This document shows, piece after piece, positions 1-11,221 of a stretch of 64,000 nucleotides of DNA; the first letter of the stretch is position 1; the number at the start of each line of letters is the position of its first letter. The position numbers and the translations under genes are program-made. The notes under the pieces are model-generated. The model worked only from the letters and a program-made list of their open reading frames with translations. It searched no databases and was not told the origin of the DNA. The DNA lies in contig CP114488.1 in the NCBI GenBank assembly GCA_027186245.1, positions 1,438,501 to 1,502,500 on the forward strand. The letters run 5' to 3'. This stretch comes from Coriaria nepalensis (Eukaryota; Streptophyta; Magnoliopsida; Cucurbitales; Coriariaceae).

Positions 1-1605
1 CTCTAAATGAGTCGAGAGTGATATTTTCAATAACATCTCATAGCTTCAATTTTATTCTCTCCAAATTTTACCGGCTATTAACGCTTGAGCTATCCGCCCA
101 ACTAGCCTTCCTCTATTAGTAGAGTATTGAAAGGATATTTTGTATTGATTTTCAGTCTTTGGGCTTTGTATTGATCGATGGTAAAATAGTTCGGACAGAT
201 ACGAGCACGTATAATATAATATGAATTAGTTATGTTGTGCATAATTATGCGGGCACATGGGTTGGATCAGAGCATTGTACGGACTTAAAAAAGTTTCTTA
301 GTCGTTTTTTTATATAATTATTTTATATATTAAAATTGTTTATCTTATTTAATTAAATAATATTTTTTATAATTTATTTATAATTTTAATTATTAATTAT
401 ACTCATTTCTAATTTATTAAATAATAATTATTAAGAATAATAATTTATTTATTTTATATAGTAAAATAATATATTTATTTTAATGGTATTAACTTCTAAT
501 ACATTAACAATTTAATTTTTTTAAATCAAACTCAATCATTACTTATTTTATAGACTATCATTTATGATACTCGATTGGTCAAATATTTCATCTACGTTTC
601 GAGTAAACTAGAAGTTATGATGATACTCGATGGGTCGAAAGCTCCATCGACTCGTCGAATATAATAACTTCTAATTTACTTCAACCTTTTGAGTATTATA
701 ATTGCTACTATATTAGCCTATGTGAATATGAAGTGAGTAATAATTGAGTCTGATTCAAAAAAATAAGATTGTTAAAGAAACAGGCTCACAGGTTAGGCAC
801 GGGCTTATTGGTCGACATGACATGTTTATGGTATGTTACTGTATTCATGTCTTGTTGTGATGTGCTATTATTTTTAGATATATGCACGAGCACGAACATG
901 GACACGGTACGACACGACATAATCCGTGCTGTTTTCAAACCGGATCGTGCCGGCATAAATAACTATCTCTAATCCTATGAATTAAGTTGTTTATAAATTT
1001 GTGAGAATTGGGGTTTAAAATATTAAAATTTTATAGATTAACAATTAGGTAAAATGTTCATCTTACTATTAAGTAGAAAGCATTTGAGGTATCTATAAAA
1101 ATATCTACCTTTGTTCAATTTGGCGTTTATCTATAACTAATATGTGTCTCATTCTGCGAGATTTGTTTTAACAATTGATTGGTCTTTATCCACATGTGGA
1201 ATAGTACTACTCGTGAAACCAAACTACATTTACATTATGTACCCTTGGTTATTCAATATGAAATTGGGGGCTGATCTGATCGATTATTTTTGGCAATATC
1301 AATTTAAACAAATTTGAACTATGAGATTTTATATTTCTAAATTTTTCAAAATTTTATAAATAAAATCGGATCATAAAATTTTTAGTATGAATAATTTATC
1401 TAACATGAAATATCAATTTTTTAATGAGATTTAATTCAAAATAATTAACTTATCGACTCTCCGAAAAATATTATAAGAATCGTTCTTGAAGGTCTTCTTA
1501 TAATTATATTAACAATAACATATTTTAGTTAAAGTATTTATTTATATAATCTTATTAAAGAATGATCCATTTTTATTATTACAATTCAATATCAATTTCA
1601 ATTTA
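1..1605. other. AT-rich intergenic spacer
   Basis: No supported gene. The stretch is mostly A/T runs. Positions 540-680 carry loosely repeated phrases around 'actcga(t)tggtc'. Positions 770-960 are less AT-rich, with many 'cacg/cgtgc' words that look like decayed transposon or satellite sequence, but no coding domain is visible. Confidence 0.5.
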
Positions 1606-2178
1606 TTAAGAACAAGGAAGACCAGACGGTTCGATAATATTAACCGGAAACCGCTCAGACGCTGTTTTTCTTACCGAAGCGTTAATTTCAGGAGATAACC
1701 TCCGCGTTTCGAACTCTGGCACTTCTTGAATTGTCGAAAATATCCCTCTCTTGTTATACACCACGACGTCGTATGCTCCGTCTCCGACCTTATAACTAAT
1801 TTCCTCTCTACTTTCTGAGCTCACAGAATTCGAGTTATTATCCGATTTCGAGTTCCTCAAAACTGATCGGAAAATTTTCTGAAACGAGCGCGAGACCTTG
1901 GACGAAGACCTCGTCAGAAGACTATGATTGCATGGATCATATAATCGGCGACGAGGATGATGATTATGATGGTTGGGAACATAGAGATGCGGTATCCATT
2001 CGGTCCTTGAAACTGCAATGGCGTTTTCGATCTGGCGAGTCAACGAGTTGAGCTCGAACGAGTCGTACAGCGTGCTTCCACAGTCCCATAGTAATCCGGA
2101 TTGCGTCACTCTCTTGATGTGATCCGACGATTCTGAATCCGGTGTTTCTGATTTTTTGTTCTCTTCCGGATTTTCCAT
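1606..2178 (-). CDS. Uncharacterised plant protein, 190 aa
   Basis: Single-exon minus-strand frame, starting at the ATG at 2178 (MENPEENKK...) and ending with TAA at 1606. The frame stays open further upstream but has no other ATG. I see no named domain. The N-terminal third is acidic and hydrophilic and leads into a conserved-looking block (SGLLWDCGSTLYDSFELNSL). A His-rich patch, a Ser/Arg/Lys-rich basic centre (SSKVSRSFQKIFRSVLR) and an acidic tail follow. It has no signal peptide or membrane segment. The strong codon structure and the block SGLLWDCGSTLYDSFEL suggest a real plant-specific gene of the small intronless kind. Function is not assigned. The neighbouring transporter lies downstream on the same strand, with its 3' end about 0.8 kb away. 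Confidence 0.7.
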   Translation of the reverse strand: MENPEENKKSETPDSESSDHIKRVTQSGLLWDCGSTLYDSFELNSLTRQIENAIAVSRTEWIPHLYVPNHHNHHPRRRLYDPCNHSLLTRSSSKVSRSFQKIFRSVLRNSKSDNNSNSVSSESREEISYKVGDGAYDVVVYNKRGIFSTIQEVPEFETRRLSPEINASVRKTASERFPVNIIEPSGLPCS

Positions 2179-2959
2179 TTCAGAAGCAGTACCAGCGGCG
2201 AAAGCTTCCAAACTCCAAGATTTTGGAGAGGGAGAGAGGTACTGTTATGGAGCTTTTTGGCCTGTTTTATAAAGGTAGGTGAGAATTGAAAAATGGAAGG
2301 AGTAATATGGTCAGTGCTGGTAGGCAATTATACTGCGTAGAAGAGCATGAGCCCCTGATTTTGCTATTTCCATGTGAGAAGGTAATGTCCAAAACTCAAG
2401 CATAGCATTTAATGAGAGGAGGAATGATGATTGAAATCAATTAATTACTTTGCGGTCTTGTAATGGACTAAACGTGGATGACTTTCCTGGGAATTTTCTA
2501 ATTGACCAAACAGAGATTGAATAATGCAAGTATGAACCGCATGTTGCGTCATTTGTCATTCACTCGCCATATACAGGATTAGTTTTCTTCAAACATGTTG
2601 ATCCAAGCTAAGAGTGCTGTCACAGCTTTGGCAAAAATTATTTCCAGATATATAGATCTTGTGTGAAAAGTATCTTTTGGATGGTCCTGCAGTGTAACTT
2701 ATTCATTTGGGTACATGTATCTTTCAATTATAGTTTGAGAATAAAAAACAGTAATGTAAGGTGGCGGACTCCATCACTTTGACGAGTCTGCCGTCACATT
2801 GGGTCGGTTCAAACCGATCATCCGAACTTTGCTCACCCTTAATTTAAACACGCCAGTAAAATTGGAAAACAATTTGAGTCGGAAGGTGTATGACTCTTAA
2901 TTAAGCAGGATTGATCAAAAGATAATAGAAGAATGAGCCAAAGCTTCGAAGATATCCAC
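2179..2959. other. Intergenic: promoter of the 190-aa gene and upstream flank
   Basis: On the minus strand this holds the 5' leader and promoter of the small gene ending at 1606, and the 3' UTR of the transporter starting at 5601. Nothing else is recognisable. Confidence 0.45.
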
Positions 2960-5601
2960 TTAATTGACAACATCATCACTAAAGAGCTTGAATTTTTTAG
3001 CATCAAGGACCAATTTTCTTATAGAAGAGAAAGAACCAAGGAGTCCCGCACATGTAAACACAACGATAATAGACACATTGACGCAATAGATAATTGATGA
3101 TCTTGAAGGCTTGTAAGTCATGTTGTATAGAAGCATAGGAAGAATGAAATCCAGAGGGATAAACCCTATAGCACCCACTACACCATTAACGTCCCCGAAA
3201 AACGGAAGCATTGCTGCAAGGAATCCACAGACTATCATATATATGGTCCGAAGTATTATCCTCGGAATAAGATTCCGTTTCGAGAATATCCCTTGATTCA
3301 CATCAGCTGATCTTTTCTCCATGATCTCATATGCTACTTGAGAATATACCTATTTATGAGAAATAGTTGAGTGGACATACCGGACACAAATAATTGTGGG
3401 TTAAATGTGACACATTATCATCTTTATATCACTTGATAAGAATATACCATATAGTTAAAGACATAATTAACATGATTAACTAACTTTAGTTACTTGACTG
3501 ATTACCTGCCCAATGGCGAGCAATTGAAGAAGAACGAAGATGACGGCAAGGCCTAGGACCCAAGTGGGAGCTAAAGAAGGTCCTTCATCAGGCAATAAGG
3601 TTTTTAGAATGTTGGAATCGGATTTGTTTCCGAAAACATAATAGCCAGAAGTGGCGGTTGAGTAGAAAGTAAGGAAAATAACAGCATAACACATGAGAAG
3701 GCCTTTTACCATCTTCCCTGCAGCAGGTGGAGCCAGAGTTGCCTGTACTATGTATATTAACAGCCAGCCATTGTGCAAAACCTACTATTCTAAAGCTAGG
3801 GGCATGCATATTGAGTAAAAAATAAAAATTACTTGGATTTCAGGTAGGATTCCATTGCCAAAAATAGCAGCTAATATGGAGATGGAAGTGAATGCACTAA
3901 AAACCCTTTCTGTTCGTGAAGATTCCAATGAGTAATCTCTGTGAGGGGCATTTTTGGAGAGTCCTGCATAAAAAATTAGACATGGGTAAGATTGATTAAT
4001 ATCGTTCGTACGTACATACATACATACATACATACATACATACGTACGTACGTACGTAAATGTACATATTGTTCAATATTTCTAATCAAGAGATTGATAC
4101 GAATTACAAAGTAGAATTACCAGCATTAATGCAAGCACCAACGACAAGAAAGGAGTAGCCCAGGCTGAGGAGAAGGGAAGCAAGGTTAAGGTATCTAAGA
4201 GAGTGGAAGGTCGGAAGTTGAGAAAGAAAAATCATCGCCAGTGTCGCCATGGCTATGAACTCGTACAATTTCAGAGGCCCATTTGGATAAAGTTCCGAGT
4301 ACATGATCTTCATGAAACATCATCAGAATTCAGAAAATCAGAATACACATATGAACAAAAAAGTTAAGGATAATTTAAGATTTAACAAAGGTTTTATTAT
4401 AAAGAAGCGGGTACTACTAGTTCAGCATCTAGACAACTTATTTAAACGATATATTTAATTATATATAATTTTCTTAATAACTAAATATAAAATAAACATA
4501 TATAGATATTATATAAAATAAACATTTGAAGCTTCTACATTTTATTTATTTATTATAATTTTATTTTTAATAATATTCATTTACCGAACCAAAATCATGC
4601 TTAAAAATTAGTCAACGATGCATGCGTGCATGTGCAGGGCATACCTGTACGCATTGTCCTGCTAGCAATATCGCTCCTATTCCAATTCCAGTATTAATGG
4701 CTGTCTGTATACATACCACAAAGTAGTACATCCATCCTGAACCTAAACATGTAGGATTTATTTTACTCATTGTTGCCGTATTGTTGTTATTCGGGAGTGT
4801 ACAGATGGCATGCCGCCGATACGGTCCATGTAATTTGGATAGTCCGTTACAATCTAATATCTTTAAGAAATTATGTCTCTTAAAAGATAAATTATATTTT
4901 AGAAAATATTTTAGAAAATTATAAGAAATTATCGTGTTTAAACTGATAATCAACTTTTTATAAATTTTTTTTTTTATTTTAAAATATAATTTATTTCTGA
5001 ACGATATAGACTGAATTATAAAGAACAGCCCAAATCATAGCGCAATGAAATCCGACGCCATACGATCTACTCCCGGTTGCTGTTACGTACTAGTAAATTT
5101 ATAATAATAATTAAATAAATAAATAAAAACGGTTTCAACTTTTTCTGGAAGCTTAAAGTCGTTACCTAATACGTCGGCGGCGAGCTCACGGAATCGGATA
5201 TGGCGATGGCCGGCTTTCTCGCAGTGATCGAGCACCTTAGACATTAGGTAGTAAGCGTAAAAAGTCACCACCGCCATGATTGTCAAGCAGAAAAAACCTA
5301 ACGTCCATCCTAATCCTCTGAACGCGTACGGCAACGTCAGAATCGTCGGTCCGACTATCGCCGTCGTCAAATGGAATCCGGCATGCCACCACTTCCCTTT
5401 TTTTTTTTTTCAAATACGATAAATCTCCGAGAAAGCGACCTAAAATTTTATTTAAAAAAAAACAGAGAGCAAGAGGCTCAGAGGATAAATTATTAATTGA
5501 CCTTTAGATTCGAGGACGAAGGCGGCTCCGGCATCGTTTCGGCGGTCGGATTGAGAGAATTGAAGGGACGTCGTCATCGTTTGTGGAAGCTCCGGCGTCA
5601 T
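2960..5601 (-). CDS. GAT1: GABA transporter 1-like amino-acid/auxin permease (AAAP family)
   Basis: Seven exons with GT-AG borders and matching phases: 5502-5601, 5166-5396, 4645-4742, 4121-4307, 3833-3963, 3506-3742, 2960-3349. The CDS is 1374 nt, 457 aa. Family features in order: a short cytosolic N-terminus ending ..[15 protein letters not shown], then [20 protein letters not shown], then [54 protein letters not shown] and the C-terminal [20 protein letters not shown]. Several hydrophobic spans fit the roughly ten membrane segments of the family. GAT1 in Arabidopsis is a plasma-membrane H+-coupled GABA importer. The length and motifs look complete and no frame break was seen. The start at 5601 is chosen because it alone reads in phase into exon 2; an ATG at 5608 runs to a stop. 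The GABA substrate is inferred from similarity only. Confidence 0.9.
4007..4061. repeat. TACA/TACG tetranucleotide microsatellite in a GAT1 intron
   Basis: About 13 units of ATAC/GTAC lie between exons 4 and 5 of the transporter gene (tacgtacatacatacat...). Simple-sequence repeat, probably length-variable. Confidence 0.9.
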
Positions 5602-5831
5602 TGATCATGAACAGTATTATTATCGATAATGGACGTTAAAGAGAAAACGATTGATTTGAATCATGCGCATCTGGTATGATCTGATGAGATTTCTGGTGCG
5701 TAGAACAAGGAGCGTCTAGGGAAGAGGGAGGAAGGATGATTGGATATTGCAGGCGTTGAAACCAAGTCTTACAGATACAGAGTGTGATTGCAGGATAGAG
5801 AGAGAGCGAGAGAGAGCGAGAGAGAGAGAGA

Positions 5832-5931
5832 GATCGTACCGCCTGAACGCAGCCCAGTTCTAGTTTTACACGCCAAAATGAAATCGTACCGCCTGAACGC
5901 AGCCCAGTTCTAGTTTTACACGCCAAAATGA
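5832..5931. repeat. Perfect 50-bp tandem duplication upstream of GAT1
   Basis: The unit beginning atcgtaccgcctgaacgcag and ending ..cgccaaaatgaa occurs twice head-to-tail with a period of 50 nt, apart from base differences at the very edge. A GA-rich microsatellite (5794-5833) lies directly before it. Both lie 200-350 nt upstream of the transporter start codon, in its leader or promoter. A long frame across this region (5636-6094, minus) comes from the repeat and is not a gene. Confidence 0.9.
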
Positions 5932-8552
5932 AATCGACCCGAACCAGGAAGTGTCTGTTCACTTTGTTCGTATCCGTTTTAAAATAGGCTGTGAAAAAAA
6001 TACCGACTGTGCCCTTGGTTTGTCGTTGGTGTTGCACTGGTGTGAAGTTGCGTTTGGTCATTTCAACAATAGTGTATGAGATACGATCTGTCAAAATCTA
6101 ACACATATTTTTATAATTATATATATAAGATTATTTACACTTTTAGTCCTGCCTAATTTAAATTTTACGAATTTATCCTTTAGTGCATCCAAATTATTAT
6201 TTTTTTTTTATAAAAGAGTTTAATTTAACAAATCGTATGTCATATATATAAATGTTGGGGTGAAAAAAACGAAAAAAAAAATAATAAATATACAAAATTT
6301 TGAGATAAAATTGGAAATAAAAAATTTAATTTAAGTTGAATTTATATTTTTAATTTTTTTATTATTATATAATATTAATAAAATTTATATTTATATGTAT
6401 TTTTGTATCATTCATATTAATGTATTAAAAATTTTGATTTGATAACATATAGACTAAAAAAATTAATAAAAAATTACATAAAGATGATTTCATAAATATC
6501 CAATTATAAGAGAATTAAAAGTATAATTAAACTTAATTATAAATATTACTATGTTAAATTAGGTTTAGCACCCTCAAACTACCACTCTATTGAAAAAATG
6601 ACTTTCCTTAAACTACCACATTCATAAAAACCCTCCCTTAAAATACACAAAAGTCAAATTTTTACCCCTTCACATATCTTTTTTTATTTTTTTTTAATAT
6701 GAAACTAATTATTTTTTATATTTTTAATCTTAAAATTTTATTTTCACTCTTTAACTCACTTTATTATTTTAAATCATTTTTTCCTCAATCCACACATTCA
6801 CCACAACTTCCATCAATCCCTCGATCACCATTGTCGGAAATAACATTTATTTTTATTTGTATACTATAATTTTAATTTTTATATTTTCAACCTCTTTTAA
6901 TTATTTTTTTATTTATTCATCTCTAAAACAACATCCTCTACCTTCTTCCACCGTCATTCTCTATCGGAAAATAACTCTCTCTAAAAAAAGAAAGAAAAAA
7001 AAATCAAATTCTGACCCTACAATATAATTATTGTTTGATTATACAGGGTAGTGATGGTAGGTGGCAGCTGCGGTTGTGGTAGAGAAAGGTGGAAAATGTT
7101 GTTTTAGAGGTTAATAAATAAAAAATAATGAAAAGTGGAATTGAAAACATAAATATAAGAACCAAGGAAATTAATGATATAAAAATAGATCAAATTTATA
7201 ATTTTAAATTATTTTTAGATCAAATGAAGTGGAAAGGTTTGTAGAAGTGGTGGTGAATAAATAAATTGATGAAAAAATAATTTAAAATGAGTTAAAAATT
7301 GTGAGAATAAAATTTTAGAATTAAGAATATAAAAAATTATTAATCTAAGATTAAAAAAAGTTTAAAATATCTATAAGGGAAGGAAATCTCTTTTATATAA
7401 ATTTAAAAGAAATCTTAATTTTAATAATAATATAAAGAAATTAAATTTAATTTGACCATATTACTATTACTATTATGTGACGGCTAATAAAATAATTATA
7501 TATATTTTTAATCTACAAATTCGATATTTTCTCATAAATAAACTATATATAATGATTTAAAAAAAAAATATTAAGTATTAATTTATAACATTATTATTGG
7601 CCAGGCGTGCCTAAGCAATCCTTTTATTGCTTTCTATAAGCCGTAAATTGAGGACCTAAAATGAAAGACAGTAACGATGACTTAAACGTGGTGTAAGATA
7701 CTACACGTCCATTGCCAAGCCAGTGCGCACTTGTATCGTGGTTTACTTTAACACATGTACATAAGTTTGAATGGCTAACATAGTTGAATGTCAGAGCGCA
7801 CTGATTTGTAAATAAAGTTAAATCCTATATGTTATGAGTTTAAATAAAGTTCAGTCTCAAACTTATTTGTACTATTTCTTCTCAAGTGAACAAAATATGT
7901 TCCTACCTGCGAAACGGCTTCAATGCTAACATCAAACTTAAAGTCACGTTATAACACGCCACTTTTACCAAACTCCAGTACAAAGTTTGGAAGAGTCTAC
8001 CTCAAACACTCATGAGAGAGTCATAGCAAGAGGCATTCTACGTTATATATGGAGTACAATATTCTAATGACAACAGTTTATACTAAATCTCGCATCATAA
8101 TAGATCGTTTTCTATGATAATCAACCGGCCACTGATTTCTTTCACATATAACCTATCAATATCATGCAATGAAAGTCAGTCAATCAACATTGAATTCATG
8201 AGTAAAACCATAATCATCTTCGCCTCGAAACCGATCTATAATTATAGGTATTATATGTTTATCCCCATGCGTGATGTAGACGTGGAACCCACTGGAATAC
8301 AAAACACAGGCTGCATTCACACACATGGAGATTGAAAGAAAATACCATGGAATTTCATACAAATTTAGTTAGTTTCAATGGATATGAACTCTTATGTATA
8401 AAAAAGGAGATGGACCCAATTGCCATACCCGTGAAAGGGAAGAAAAAAGGAGCAATCCTAGCATGTGAACGCATGAATCCGCTACTTCCTTTATAGGAAA
8501 CCTCCATAGCAATCTTGTAAGCCTTTTAATGGAAAATTTCAAATTTCAAATA
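5932..8552. other. AT-rich intergenic region with a foldback element
   Basis: It separates the transporter promoter from the 3' end of the TBL gene. The main structure is the long imperfect inverted repeat at 6650-7390. Positions 7600-8500 are lower in A/T, but no frame longer than about 73 codons is present and none has a recognisable domain. Confidence 0.5.
6650..7390. repeat. Long imperfect inverted repeat (foldback/MITE-like), about 740 bp
   Basis: The left arm (about 6650-6995) and right arm (about 7025-7390) are reverse complements over most of their length. For example, ctctaaaacaacatcc at 6921 pairs with ttgttttagagg at 7099. The 6765-6812 stretch pairs with 7238-7290 (gaagtggtggtgaataaata...), and ttaatcttaaaattttattt at 6724 pairs with aataaaattttagaattaag at 7307. 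The loop is around 7000-7025. No coding capacity. Transcription would give one long hairpin RNA. Exact termini and target-site duplication are not resolved. Confidence 0.75.
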
Positions 8553-10660
8553 TTACCGAGTTTTCACGCCATTAACCAACATCTCCATTATAATATCATT
8601 CCATGAATCTATAGGGCCGGGTAAACACCAATGCAGGCAATCGGTAATTTCCGCCTTTTTACCCCACCATGCAAATGGATGGAACTCTCTATATGGGCCC
8701 GGATGCCCATCGGGCCTTAACAAAGAAAGTGGGGTGACATCCAGAAGTCGAAGATCCATACCATTTCCAGAAGCTTCTTTTAACATCTTCTCAAACTCCT
8801 CCAATTCGATATTCCGAAGAAGCCTCGTCAAGTCCTTCAACTCAATCTCACCTTGTTTAACTGGTTTTGTCCTCTTACAATTCCCTCCAGTAGACCACTC
8901 CCCATTCTCAAAATGGTCCGGTGTAGAGGTCCTGAAAAATATTGTGCCCTTGTGTTTGGACTTCAATATGAATTTCATTACTTTCCGAAGAGCTTTACGA
9001 TAAGCAAACTCAAACCCTAATTCAGTAACGTTTCTTTTCGGGCAGTAATGGCAGCCCAATACTTTGTTGTTTTCGTGGTATACAGCAGATTTTACAAACC
9101 ACTTACCGCTTGAGATTATCATGTAGTCCATTTTCGGGTATTGTTCAGTCCACTTTGTATCGAGTTTGTCAAGGTATAGCTCAACTTCAGATGTTGAGAC
9201 GCCGTTTATGTCTTCAAATATGGCTGCTTGGACAAGGAAAGGGGACCAGATAACTGAGATTTTGAAGTTGTATGAGGGAAAGATCCATCTTCTTGATTTG
9301 TAGTCTTCGTCATGGTAGACTTGAATGGCTAACTCTACCTATGGATAAAAACAAGAGAAATGAATAAGCTATGGTATCCTACTCTAACAGAACACAATTT
9401 GCAAATAAAGTAGTAATAACTGAAACACCAAGGGTTGTTTTTTAACTAACATAAATGCTGAAATTTTCTGCTTTGGTTGGTAATTCAAATATTCACAAAC
9501 CGTATAAAACTCACGTCCAGATTAGTTATAAGAAAAGAAATGTTCTTCAAATAAGAGTCGCCATTTTTTAGGACCTAATACGATGCGAGAGGAAATGTTT
9601 CAAAACAAAAGGACCAAAGATATTAATGCAAGATTAGTCACAAAATGATACAGATTACTGTTTTTCAAGGTACTAGTCATAAATGGAAGCTCTCAAAGAA
9701 AAAGACCAAATTATAATATTTGACAAGATTTGATCATTAATCATCAAACTTTAATAGAAATACTCAGTCCTGATGAAGATTTCATCACTCCAGATTTAAG
9801 CAACATTCATACAGCTAGCAGAAAAAGCAAGAATTCCAGGAATCTAAGGAATGAAACCGAGCAAGGCAAATCTCAATTTGTAAATAGTACAAACACTAAA
9901 AATTTATATTTATAGCTGTTAGCTTGTAAATAAGTCATTGCAGTATGAAATGTCATATGACGCTTATAATCACAAGTTCACTATTATGCCCTGCATTCCT
10001 AATTTGATATCAGTAAGATCTATCACATACCGTGGAGAGCATGCAGAGCAACGATTGGACATGGTTCCGAGAAATCGAATCGCCGATCAAAGCCAAGTTC
10101 TTATCCCTCATCATCTCGAGAAATCTCTCCGGGTCGAATTGCTTCAACCCACAATTCCGAGGATTCCATTTCCAGTACAGAAACCCAGTATCAGGCCTCC
10201 CATTCTTAATACAATTCTGATGACTTTCAATAAGTGGGCAGCTCTCAGGACTATACATTGGACCTGATGGATTCGGAATCCAATCCCCAGTAAAGAGATC
10301 ACACTTCTCTGTTTCTACATAAACATGCACCCAAAATTCAAAACTTCAATTTAAAGCAACAAAAAAAAAAGAAGCTCAACAATAACAAAAACCCATTACT
10401 TCCAATTCAATTTCTGGAGAGATTCCATTACCGTTATGAGGAATCTGGTCTTGAGTCTGTTGAATTTGAGGAGGAGGCGGAGGTGGTAAATCCAGGATTT
10501 TTTCCTCAGGTAAAGGGGATTCTAAAATGGGAGTGATCCCATCTGATCTGAAGAAGAAGAAACGGAAGAGAAGGCCGAAGAAGAGGATGATGGATACGAT
10601 CTTGAGGAAAAGAATCTGCTTATGCTTGTGAGGGAACCATAGCTTCCAGTTCAATTTCAT
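8553..10660 (-). CDS. TRICHOME BIREFRINGENCE-LIKE protein (TBL23-26 type), putative wall-polysaccharide O-acetyltransferase
   Basis: Three exons: 10432-10660, 10031-10314 and 8553-9338. The CDS is 1299 nt, 432 aa, a normal TBL length. A short basic N-terminus and one membrane anchor (about residues 15-37) suit a Golgi type II protein. A proline-rich stem follows, then the Cys-rich TBL domain (ETEKCDLFTGDWIPNPSGPMY). The esterase-like GDS motif is at residues 154-156 (ALIGDSISRNH), and the C-terminal DUF231 domain ends with DCLH (404-407), the DxxH motif. The family acetylates xylan, xyloglucan, mannan or pectin; the substrate here is unknown. The frame stays open upstream of 10660 through a Glu-rich run (a TTG-initiated reading would begin at 10801). 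I chose MKLNWKLW at 10660 as the only ATG that gives a typical TBL N-terminus. Confidence 0.88.
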
Positions 10661-11221
10661 TTTTTTTCCTCTTCTCCACTTTACTTTTCTTTCTTCTTCT
10701 TCTTCTTCTTCTTCTTCAACCCCTCTCTCTAAAACTTCTCTGCTCGTTAAGAAATGGAGAAATCCAAAACCATTGTTGGGATCTAAACGACCGACATTCA
10801 AGCCTCAAATCTCTTTTCTGAAATACCTTTCTGAGTAGAGAAGAATAGTGATTGATTATTAATTGATTTTAATTTTAATTTCAATTTCAATAAATCATTA
10901 TTTAATTACAGAAAATGGTAAGAAATTAAAGGGTTGCTTTCACTGTGAGAATGTTTTTCTGCTTTTACTCTTTTTTAATTATCTTCAAATAATGGAATAA
11001 CTTAAATAAATAATACAATAATAAATAAAATAATTCCCTTTTTTTTTTTTTTTGCTGATTTATTAGTTCAACTCCACACAGTTACATATACATAATTCAC
11101 ACACCACTTTTTTTTTTTTTTGTCTTGAAACTTAACTGTAAAAAAAGAAAAAAAAAATTTTTTCTCAAACCAAAACTGATATCGAGCAAGGAACTAATGA
11201 AGAGTAGTAGCAGACTAGTAG
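10661..11221. promoter_or_regulatory. TBL promoter/leader and 3' flank of the CIP1-like gene
   Basis: It contains the TBL 5' leader with a (CTT)n/(GAA)n tract at 10688-10715, poly-T tracts at 11040-11053 and 11109-11121, and then the 3' UTR of the next minus-strand gene. I could not place a TATA box with confidence. Confidence 0.4.

Noticed and set aside
769..972. 67-codon plus-strand frame
   Set aside because: No similarity and no ATG at its start. It lies in decayed repeat-like sequence.
5636..6094. 152-codon minus-strand frame
   Set aside because: It runs through the GA microsatellite and the 50-bp duplication (the peptide is itself duplicated) in the GAT1 promoter. No domain.
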